From Symsagittifera roscoffensis (taxonomy: Eukaryota; Xenacoelomorpha; Acoela; Convolutidae), in the NCBI RefSeq assembly GCF_963678635.1, contig NC_087065.1, positions 2,232,001 to 2,296,000 of the forward strand: a stretch of 64,000 bases of DNA, read 5' to 3'. Both the position numbers and the translations under genes were made by a program. The notes beneath the pieces were generated by a model. It saw only the letters and a list, made by a program, of their open reading frames with translations. It was not told the DNA's origin and made no database searches. Of this stretch, positions 11,301-18,328 are shown piece by piece (the stretch's first letter is position 1; every line of letters begins with the position of its first letter).

Positions 11301-12391
11301 TCGACCATTTTACAAAGTATGCGGAGGCAGCACCCTGCATGACAGCATCGGCAGAAGAAACATGCGATCATTTGATAAATGTGTGGATAGCAAGGCATGG
11401 CTGCCCCATCACGTTCCAATCGGACAATGGCAAAGCATTCGTAGGTGATCTCACAAAAGAGTTAATGAAAAGGTCGCAGGTAGCGCAGGCCCACTCGACC
11501 ACTTATCACCCGCAAACGAATGGCCTAGTCGAGAGGCAGAATCGCACTCTGGTATCCATGTTGAGAGTCTACTGCTCACGCTACATGGATGACTGGGACA
11601 AGCACTTGCCGCAAGTGATGGGTGCTTACAACAGCACGGAGCATTCCACCACGGGAAAAAGTCCGCATATGATGCTGACGGGTCACGAAAAAGCACTCCC
11701 GTTAACGTTCTTCTACCCTGAATATGAAGGGAAGAGGACAGCACCGCAAACGTACGTGCGGGACGTTATTAGAAGACAACAGGACCTCAATGACTTATGC
11801 AGGAGGAATACGCAACAGGCGCAAATTAGACAAAAAAGGAGGTTTGATAAAAGGACAGCCGATGCAAAAGCCTACTCAGTTGGCGATTACGTCTGGGTGT
11901 TCCAGGAAGTGGTTCCACCAAAAGGAACCAAGAAACTATTAAAGAAATGGCGTGGTCCATTTCAGATAACAGAGGTGCATCAAGGAGGTCGTTTTTATCG
12001 GCTGAGCACTGGAAGAGCGGCTCATTACGAGAATATCAAACCGCACAATGCCTCGTCAGAGGATTGGTGCATCCCAGCGGACATGCAAGAGGGAGACTAT
12101 TTAATTGTGGATCCTGCTTGTGAAGTGAATGAAAGGGGTACTCGCGACAAGAACGACGGGAATGAGGTGGTGGACGATTGCGATCTACCACTGGATCTCG
12201 AGTTGACTGAGCGAGTAGAGGTGGACGATGAAACTCTACCCTATGCCGAAGAAGACTGGGATTGCCCGGAACAAACCGAAATTGACAAAGGAATACAGAG
12301 CCTGACTTTCCTCTCACCATGGAAACACGCCAAAGCAAGAAAGGAAAAAACCAGAAGAAATACAATTCGTATGGCGAGGACTTCGTTGTAG
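8318..12391 (+). CDS. Pol: reverse transcriptase, RNase H, integrase
   Basis: Meaningful coding starts at about 8351, after the A8 run. RT motifs are the first catalytic Asp in LDLGSAF (residue 55 of this ORF), MPFGLCNA, and YVDD at 120-123. RNase H has DTDAS (Asp270), Glu315, Asp340 and Asp383. A linker of about 500 residues follows. It is Ser/Asp/Glu rich and carries repeated SGES/DTFEP segments at about 605-680, and is much longer than in most Ty3/Gypsy elements. Integrase has an HHCC zinc site starting near residue 911, the DDE triad at about 977, 1036 and 1072, and a GPF-type module (RGPF) near 1212. The protein copies element RNA and inserts the cDNA. The acidic C-terminal tail overlaps the next ORF in the -1 frame by 73 nt. 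Confidence 0.95.
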   Translation: MGLWRGHGEKKGGQLRFCCDFRYLNAVTIKDAYPIPRIDESLSKLGDAKFFTTLDLGSAFWQVPLRKQDREKTGFACELGLFQWKRMPFGLCNATATFQRLMAQALTSVTKKYGNLIMCYVDDVVIATPTLEDHIERLEEVFSCMKQAGLKCKPSKCETLRDSIKYLGRLVDKHGVRPDPEAVEAVLTWKAPKTDTQLMSFLGFANYYREFIKGYADKIYPMQRLMRNKGKKFTWTDEAQVSFENIKRELCEAPVLGMPTEKGMFVLDTDASVVAISGILHQEQEWNGRTVLRPIAYGSKVLSDTEMKYGAPKAEMFAVITFVEKYRAYLGSAPFKLRVDNRALAWLKIYSMDQSYIGRWIVRLDGYHMIIEHRTRDKHQNADSLSKKTEFYERLEEKQANQSEIKDGFSFLDKETYDKLPLTRWLDKSGHPIPGHPDLPVETAAEIKLLARGEPVPLDLLVRSNLVQQELTRLGINSIALLNKTVNVAPEVMGKLRDLLDREVDRHDREWMETMQRLTVTERTAKRPVSIRSRGVERDCRSIVNQLVTSMPKEVLLRTSFTEYGTLNQNQTTEEVRIRSKSSFTRRVHFTDAKEEYEPSPDCSSVDETMSGESDTFEPVKDVSSEESDTFEPVQDDLSGERLTRPPRGRILSGESALKRPMDRVLSGESRNISDNLEYDVEESVDSSVDSRPQSWDNTSETASNSDMSEIAIHSLLVDWKQRGLDRETHQDPDRDRYTSDEEGTVVDNAADELELIAVSKRPTRLLPHGTVVRTNLEPSVQEATPLKKIWCVKLMDDAHAPEIMSGQMNVVKTYLKARYRLSDLLRAQRNDRMTSSLKRWIENGAPDKGDLEEDSYKILKQFYLKRNDLLYLNKDGIVACKRKEEDKVLYKYNSIVLPQLYQTELLFRSHDQMGHQGVDKVYNRIQKRFEWPGLKKACEKWIAACLSCQQAKDPRKLRFPLQSIESSGFNEVVQIDHQKICMTATGYNQVLVMIDHFTKYAEAAPCMTASAEETCDHLINVWIARHGCPITFQSDNGKAFVGDLTKELMKRSQVAQAHSTTYHPQTNGLVERQNRTLVSMLRVYCSRYMDDWDKHLPQVMGAYNSTEHSTTGKSPHMMLTGHEKALPLTFFYPEYEGKRTAPQTYVRDVIRRQQDLNDLCRRNTQQAQIRQKRRFDKRTADAKAYSVGDYVWVFQEVVPPKGTKKLLKKWRGPFQITEVHQGGRFYRLSTGRAAHYENIKPHNASSEDWCIPADMQEGDYLIVDPACEVNERGTRDKNDGNEVVDDCDLPLDLELTERVEVDDETLPYAEEDWDCPEQTEIDKGIQSLTFLSPWKHAKARKEKTRRNTIRMARTSL
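8343..8355 (+). other. Frameshift point in RT (A8G5 run)
   Basis: The protease/RT frame reads AAA AAA AAG here and hits TGA 13 codons later, while the rest of RT is open in the -1 frame. The heptamer A AAA AAG at 8345-8351 is in the correct register for -1 slippage, and the shifted frame continues directly into the conserved RT block RFCCDFRYLN. Programmed shifts usually lie between domains, not inside RT, so a one-base loss in the homopolymer is at least as likely. Confidence 0.7.
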
Positions 12392-12861
12392 ACAGGATAG
12401 TAGTGAGTGATGTCATAGACTCGCTGGTGGGACTGGACGAAGTGGCGATGCTAGGGGAAATCGACCTTGTGAACGATATGGATCAAGATTGGATCGACGA
12501 TCGATCAGAACCGGAAGTGGAGTTCGAACCAGAAGCGGAACAGACTCATGAGCAAGAACTAACAAACTTGCGCGTGCTCGAATGGCTCCACGATCTGCCG
12601 ACAGATCCAAAAGAGACGATCCTGACGATTCAGGACGTCGATAGAGACGGCGTCAAATACATCAGTCATGACAATACCGAGTCCAACTGGGTCGCCCCAG
12701 ATGGTCCTCTACGTGTTCCACAATCCAACCTCGGTCTCCTAGACTTTGGGCGATCGACGGGGACGTCGATGGATATTTTTGTCCGGGGAGTGGGGGTAGG
12801 ACTCACCCACACCGAAAACCTCATAATAAAAAAATTGAAATCGGCAAGAGAAACCGGATAA
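12319..12861 (+). CDS. Small acidic ORF overlapping the end of pol
   Basis: This ORF has 180 codons, starts at ATG 12319 inside pol and lies in its -1 frame. It begins with a short Lys/Gln-rich segment, then is strongly acidic (Asp/Glu rich at about 40-80). No known domain is recognised. It closes at TAA 12859-12861, which is followed by CTAG, and the same frame continues directly into the macro-like ORF. Short ORF and macro ORF may therefore be one protein with a leaky stop, or one ORF broken by a nonsense change. Expression could be by internal initiation or from a spliced RNA; the overlap has no -1 slippery heptamer in register. Confidence 0.6.
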   Translation: METRQSKKGKNQKKYNSYGEDFVVDRIVVSDVIDSLVGLDEVAMLGEIDLVNDMDQDWIDDRSEPEVEFEPEAEQTHEQELTNLRVLEWLHDLPTDPKETILTIQDVDRDGVKYISHDNTESNWVAPDGPLRVPQSNLGLLDFGRSTGTSMDIFVRGVGVGLTHTENLIIKKLKSARETG

Positions 12862-13398
12862 CTAGAGACAGAGGGCGAGAATGCTAAGAAACCACCTTTT
12901 GGACGATTCTTTGAATCGTATTTTGATCTACCGAACCACTATTCGAACATTTTCGTCATAACGGACAGCGATTTCATACTCACGGAACGCACGTGCGCCA
13001 TAGCGATAACGGCGGACGTAAGCTTCAAAACAGCACTAGCGGCCGACTTTAAAAGAGAGTACAAGAATATCGAGTTTTTGTGGAAACAGAGGCCTGGTGT
13101 AGGAGGAATGATAGCGTTGCCCCCTGTTGCATCACAGATACCAGGGAAAAATTTGTGTTTTTTGGTTACGAAAGCTACTGATAGGCAACACGTGAATCCG
13201 GAGAGCTTGGTATTGGCCTTGACTCGACTTAGGGATTTCCTGGTTGAGAGAGGTGTGACCTCTCTCTCGTTGCCAGTATACGATCCTAATAGGGGAAAGC
13301 TACACCCTAGAGAGTTGTACGCTCTTGTGCATGTGATATTTTCAGAGACTGACATAGAAGTTTACTTACATAAAAAATACTATCTGAGTATATGCTAA
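12862..13398 (+). CDS. Macro-domain-like protein segment
   Basis: The 178 codons are continuous with the preceding ORF across one TAA; the first in-frame ATG inside is at 13078. The pattern suggests a macro domain (ADP-ribose binding or hydrolysis). A strand ending in FVITD precedes a helix-rich stretch, then a Gly-containing loop GVGGMIALPP, a strand CFLVTKA, a long helix (NPESLVLALTRLRDFLVERG), a strand SLSLPVYDP and a final helix plus strand. I recall macro-like domains in some invertebrate Gypsy polyproteins with this layout. The usual catalytic loops are poorly conserved, so an active enzyme is not assured. It might counter host ADP-ribosylation, but that is only inference. Confidence 0.5.
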   Translation, partial: LETEGENAKKPPFGRFFESYFDLPNHYSNIFVITDSDFILTERTCAIAITADVSFKTALAADFKREYKNIEFLWKQRPGVGGMIALPPVASQIPGKNLCFLVTKATDRQHVNPESLVLALTRLRDFLVERGVTSLSLPVYDPNRGKLHPRELYALVHVIFSETDIEVYLHKKYYLSIC

Positions 13399-13689
13399 GG
13401 ATTGCGCTCGGCGATAAGTGGTTTTTGGTAAGTTATTCGATAGGAATTAGAGTCAAGTTTTAGGTTAGGTTAGGTTTTAGGTACAGTATTAGGGATTAGG
13501 TTTTTAGGTGATAGTATAGGTGTGTGATGTTTATGTGTTTATGTTATGTTATTGTTATGATATGTTTTATGTTTGTGTCATCAAGGTGACAGCGCACATT
13601 CGTGCCACTCTGACAAAGGTAAAGGTGGACGATCCACCTTGGTGCTAAAATTTTAAATCAGAATTGAAAAAGAGAATCTGATACCCCCT
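13399..13689 (+). other. Untranslated gap with hairpins before ORF3
   Basis: No ORF of note. It contains an AT/G-rich stretch with three TTAGG-like steps near 13459-13476. A tight hairpin, AAGGTGGA (13622-13629) with TCCACCTT (13633-13640) around a 3-nt loop, sits 50 nt before the ORF3 start. Short inverted repeats such as TGTCA/TGACA lie just upstream. The arrangement could mark a splice acceptor or a translation signal for ORF3, but no clear signal can be singled out. Confidence 0.5.
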
Positions 13690-16600
13690 ATGCTCTTGGC
13701 AGGTCTGACCGTAACCGCCACAAGATCGAAGAAGACGGCGCGAACCCTGGCAGACACTAAGTTAGAAATGGAAATCATCAGTCAATGTGGATCTGGAGGA
13801 CTTGAAGATTATAGGCCCTCGCGAATCAACATGGCCAAGTTGAAACTGGAAGGACAACTCGACGTGGTCGAGTACAGTCGAATAACTGTGCCGGAATCGG
13901 TCCGCATGGGAGATCCGGCAGGGGGTTATGTGGAGATGTTGAAAGCGAGGAACTCCGCGAGAGGGCACCTGATGGCTTGGAGTGAAAAGCGGGCCATGCA
14001 AGAATATCTGAAAGGGCTTACGGAGAACTCTAACTTCAATCGAAGAGAGTATGGCACAGTAATGTCATCAGAAGCGAACGAAATTGGATTGGAAAAACTG
14101 CTAGAAATTTCTTGGAGGGCGGCCCTCCAGAAATACTTCGATGAGACGATGAATGCACCTGCTACTGTGGCAGCATACCTGGCTCATCCTTGCGTGAGAA
14201 CTGATCTGCAAGTACGACTGGCTTGGTGCTTGATGGGCATCAAAAAGGCGGAGTATGAAGCCAGTACTGACTCGAAGTCACAAGAACAGGAGCTAGAGTT
14301 AATGGAAGCTCTACGAGCATTGATTTCGAAAGACGATTCAGCGATAGCATGGGCTAAGCGTAAGGATGCCCTTTGCTTTGTCAGGTTCGTGGTGGATCGC
14401 ATCCCCACTCCTGTGTTGGGAGAATGTATAAAGATCATTCGGCAAAAGGGAGTTGATTGCGAAAGGAACTTCCTTAGGGCACTCCTAGAACTATATCAGG
14501 ACATGCCGTTGACTGTACCAAACAAGGAGTCGAATGACATGGAAAGCTATCGTAAGTTGGAAGAGGTGAGAAGATACTCCAACAAAGAATTGAAAGTGAG
14601 CCGAGAGTTGATTGAAGCGGTCAGAGGACAAAAAGAGTTTGCTACACTAGGGAAACTGAAGTCGTTCCAATATGTGTCTGGCATACCAGGGATGGCGTAT
14701 AATGTATAATCCCTTCGTGAATGAAGAAGCCAGGGAAGCGTACTTCGACTATGAGCAAGTCACAGTGCTCAATTTCTGGGTTGAACGAATTAAGGAAATC
14801 GGAATGCTGATGGTGGAACAACCCAAGCTGGGAATTATTTTGGAAGAACGAGTGGTCGAACCCTCGATTCCCGAGCTAAAAGGGTAAGTGAGTTTTGATT
14901 GTGGTTCTTGGGACGGTCCCTTGAAAACCAGTCTAGTAGTGATGTGGGAACTCATGAAGCCTTCTTGGTGTCCCCATCCTAACGCAGACTTAATCTGGGA
15001 CATGACCGCGGATATCATGTTAGACCGGGATGATGATGCGAGTTTACATGATCTGGCCATGATGCATCACCTGCTGGCCATGAGATTGACGAAGAGGAAG
15101 AGCAACCCGTCCACGGAGCTGTCCGAGGAAGGTACACCGAGTAATTGGTTGAAGCAAGGCACATGCTTGGCTCAACACAGCGGGATGGAAGGACATGTTT
15201 GTAACCTGGGACACTGCCTGATTACGCTGAGCGAGCAGCATCGACAACTGGCACGATTGTACGGGAGATTGAGCATGTCAGATAAGAGTGCCATGGAGTT
15301 GGTCGCAGACTGCCATGGGGTGACGGACGTAAACCTGATCACAGCCTTGGAATTTTATAGCATGACGAGTTCGATAGAATCACTCGAGCGCTTGGAGCGT
15401 GCCCATGAGCTAGTGACGTCCCTCAGCGTGGAAATATTCCCTGGAGCATTACAGACAGAGCAGAAGATTGGAGGCTGGCGAGAAGCTCTAGAAAATGAAA
15501 TGAATCTGAAGGACAGTGAAGCCTATCACAGACCTACTGGTTCAAAATATATGGTGGGTTCAAGCTCAGCGCCGTATTGTAATAGCAAGTATCCTACGCA
15601 CATGGTGGTGATGGATGCGAGGACGCAACAAGTGTTGTTTGACCAACTTTTCTCTGTGCCAAAGTGCGTGAGGTTGGCCAGAATGTCAGAGAGGTCATAT
15701 GACTTGTTGGCAAAGATCTTTCGGGCAGTCCCGAAGAGATCCGAAGGCGAGTTGCAAGACGTTGTGGGTGAAGAGTTCATGAGACTGAACGAAGGCAACG
15801 TGAGTGAGTTCCAGAAGCAGAAAGCGAGTGGAGCGTTACCCACTGAATTCCCCACCATAGAAGAGAAAGACGATTTACATAGAATTTTGATGGAAGTGGA
15901 ACCGTTGCTGGGAGCCTCAGGGTATCGGACCCGAAGGAACATAGTGAGAACCCATGGGGAGTATCCTTGCCACTGCTTGGCGCAGACGTTGTGGTACCCC
16001 AAACGCGGGAATCTGATCCTAGTATGGGACGTGGAGGAGTTGTACTCCACGGGGTTGCCCGATCAGAATCAACAAGTGTCAATCGTGGTGGTTAGCGCCA
16101 TGCTAGCAGTGAGATGGTTGGAGGCTAACGCGGACACAAGTGAGCAGGAGACGGCCGTGCTCCTGAACAGTTGAGCAACGTTAAAATGAGTCGTGAATTG
16201 GATCTTTTCAGAACCACCTGCAAGGTTCTGAGGATACCTAAAGCCATTGAAAGAATATGGTCAAGGCAAAGATTGATGCCTTGGTTCCGTGCAGTGATGA
16301 CATCTTGGATGTATGAACGCGCGAAGCGTCACATGTCAAGGAACACGGAAGCCTATCAATCTTTCCAGCTAGATATAGGACCAGGAGCCTATAAACGAGC
16401 ATTCTTGACGCACAGAAACGCGGTCACCACAGCGGTGAAGCGGGTAGCTGGAACGCCTTGTGTTACTGAAGATGAGAAGAAAGAGGTCTTAAGAGCTGAC
16501 CTAGAACGAAACGTGAGCCTATGTCTTCACAACAGCTTTTGCAGGAACCGGGAGCAGAAGGTGAATGTGGACTTGCTACCTTGTTGCAAACCGAGGCTGC

Positions 16601-16704
16601 TGGAACAGGAGGGTTGGGGCACGGCCCGCAACTCTCTGGACATGTTAGAGAAAGTCCTGGAAGACAGTGACGCTGAACATCAGGATGGAGAAATGATGGA
16701 GTGA
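13690..16704 (+). pseudogene. ORF3, ~1000-codon unknown protein, interrupted copy
   Basis: Reading frames 13690-14709, 14711-14887, 14888-16174 and 16171-16704 together match, in order, the single open ORF3 of the second element (61268-64000, minus strand). The breaks are a 7-bp tandem duplication TATAATG/TATAAT at 14698-14710, an in-frame TAA at 14885-14887, and a frame change near 16150-16180. Shared blocks include SWCPHP, SVPKCVRLARMS, PCHCLAQT.WYP and PWFRA.LTSW. A conserved C-x9-H-x-C-x4-C pattern lies at 15164-15217. I see no signal peptide, membrane segment or CCHC knuckle, so it resembles neither a standard Env nor Gag. It may still be structural (a displaced Gag) or accessory. Confidence 0.8.
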
Positions 16705-17440
16705 AGATGACCAAAGAAGAGAAGAGAAGGAGAGAAAAACTTGATTGTATTTGTGTGCTAAAACTTAAACCAATCAACCAAGTTTTAATTATTGAACTTG
16801 TTAAACTTTTTGTTTTGATCTAGTTTGGTCAGACCAAACTTTGAAAATGTTGCAATTGTTAAAATTGTTGAAATTGTTGATTTTAGTTACTACTATCTAT
16901 GTATGTATATAAGGAACATAGGTGAGTAAATTTACCTATTTATTCACGACTGAAGTTTTTAACCTGTGTAAGACACAAATTCACTGTGTGGCGACATGGT
17001 AAGTTTGAGTAAACTCGCTCGGGAAGGGTGGGTAACTCAATAACTTTCCTAGCCACAGAGTTTCTTAGTTTTAATATGGAAAGGACCGCATAAATGACTG
17101 ATTATACTTGGTGAGTAGTGTTAAGTTAATTTTAACGGGTGCGTGGCCGTGCCACGTCCCACTTTTTAATCAGAAGCGAAAAGAAGTTTTATGGCGAGAT
17201 GACGTAAGTAGTCAGAAAAGAAATTTTATCTAGGACACCCCTCATGGTGCAAATTTTGTGAAAATGTTGAAAGGCAGTGAGATGTAGTACGATGCCATTT
17301 GTGAACACGTAGTGAGTTGAGGTGGAGTAGATAAATTTCATTTTCTTATGCGATTTGTAAGATTGGTTACAGAAAACTGGATACATACTTGACGATAACC
17401 CGGTGTTATGCGATCAATAGGGACATTGATGGAGACTTGT
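16705..17440 (+). other. 3' untranslated region of the retrotransposon
   Basis: This 736-nt AT-rich stretch has no credible ORF. It includes TATATAAGG near 16906 followed by an imperfect hairpin (GTGAGTAAA with TTTATTCAC, about 16923-16947). Nothing else recognisable was seen. Confidence 0.6.
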
Positions 17441-17450
17441 CCGGGGAGTG
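17438..17450 (+). other. Polypurine tract next to the 3' LTR
   Basis: TGTCCGGGGAGTG abuts the 3' LTR (TGTGCC at 17451). The purine-rich part GGGGAG is short, but the related element on the minus strand has TCCGGGGAGTA in exactly the same place, which supports it as the plus-strand primer site. The same 12-mer TGTCCGGGGAGT also occurs inside the pol region. Confidence 0.6.
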
Positions 17451-18328
17451 TGTGCCATTCTGCCAGATGACACAGCACAACCTTCCCGCGACAGAAAAAA
17501 AAGTGACTAAAGGCCTTATGAACAAAAAAGTGTTGCGACGGAGGGTCAGAATGTTCTAGAATTTTTATTTTTAAAATTTCGATTGGAAGAAGAACATTTC
17601 TGAGAAATAGAAAAAAGACGGCCATTTTGAATAAAAAAGACGAAAATCAGAACCACGATAGAGATTGTAAAGAACAGTCGTGCAAGAAAATTACGAAGCC
17701 TCTTATCGTGGCAAGAACACACGATAAGGACCTTAGCGACAGATATTTGTGGAGACGGAGGCTTCAGTGGGGGTAAGAAAAATACCACGGAACCCTCCCG
17801 GGACACGAAATATAGGAGATAAGAGTGTTATCTCAAGAAAATCACGGGAGCGGAGGCTTGGTCCCCCAGAGACTGTTATATGTGAAGGGACTGGGTAAAC
17901 TAACAATAACAGTTGCTGTAATGTCCTAGATCTTAATTAACACCGTTATTATTTAATATTTCAGAGCATGAGTAGATAGAAAAAGGAAAGGGTCAATCCA
18001 TCTCCAATGGATTTAATATAAAACTGTCACACAAAAACATAATAAAATAGGTTGTTCGAGCCGTGTTTTTAATGACAATCACGTAGTCTGAGGATCCGAG
18101 ACTCAGCTATGTGGTTGTGTTCGCATGCAAACGAAAGCTGATCAAAAGTCGTTTGACTGATGGCCTAAAAATGGTAACTTTTTACTTTGCCCTAAACAGA
18201 CCAGAAAATCAACTGGCAAGGTCGAGACGGTGAAAAACGAGTAGAATTAAGGTAACTGACGCCTGCCAGTCGTTGATAGGTACTTTTTCTACGCTCCGTC
18301 GCTGTGTGATATTTGGGCGAATGTTACA
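17451..18328 (+). repeat. 3' LTR (878 bp)
   Basis: Same length as the 5' LTR and about 99.5% identical (4 substitutions by eye). It ends GTTACA and runs straight into satellite sequence TCAGGGGAAATCC, in phase with the satellite left of 2280. It carries TATAAAA at 18017-18023, AATAAA at 18041-18046, and copies of the inverted-heptamer modules at 17480, 17697 and 17792. Confidence 0.94.

Larger units (their letters stand above)
2280..18328 (+). mobile_element. 16-kb Ty3/Gypsy-type LTR retrotransposon nested in satellite
   Basis: The element has two 878-bp direct LTRs beginning TGTGCC and ending GTTACA, a possible primer-binding site and a purine tract next to the 3' LTR. Internally it carries retropepsin, reverse transcriptase, RNase H and integrase in Ty3/Gypsy order. 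At 16.05 kb it is large for this superfamily. Added parts are a 3.1-kb leader, a small acidic ORF before pol, and three ORFs after pol (acidic, macro-like, ORF3 of about 1000 codons). Removing the element and one copy of TCA restores a continuous satellite unit, so the target duplication is at most 3 bp. The LTRs differ at 4 positions, which indicates a recent insertion, yet several ORFs are interrupted. Confidence 0.93.

Noticed and set aside
12345-12351. A AAA AAC slippery heptamer in the pol/acidic-ORF overlap
   Set aside because: The pol codons here are GAA AAA ACC, so the heptamer is out of register for a standard -1 shift.
13459-13476. Telomere-like TTAGG repeats
   Set aside because: There are only about three copies, inside a retrotransposon; too short to mean telomeric origin.
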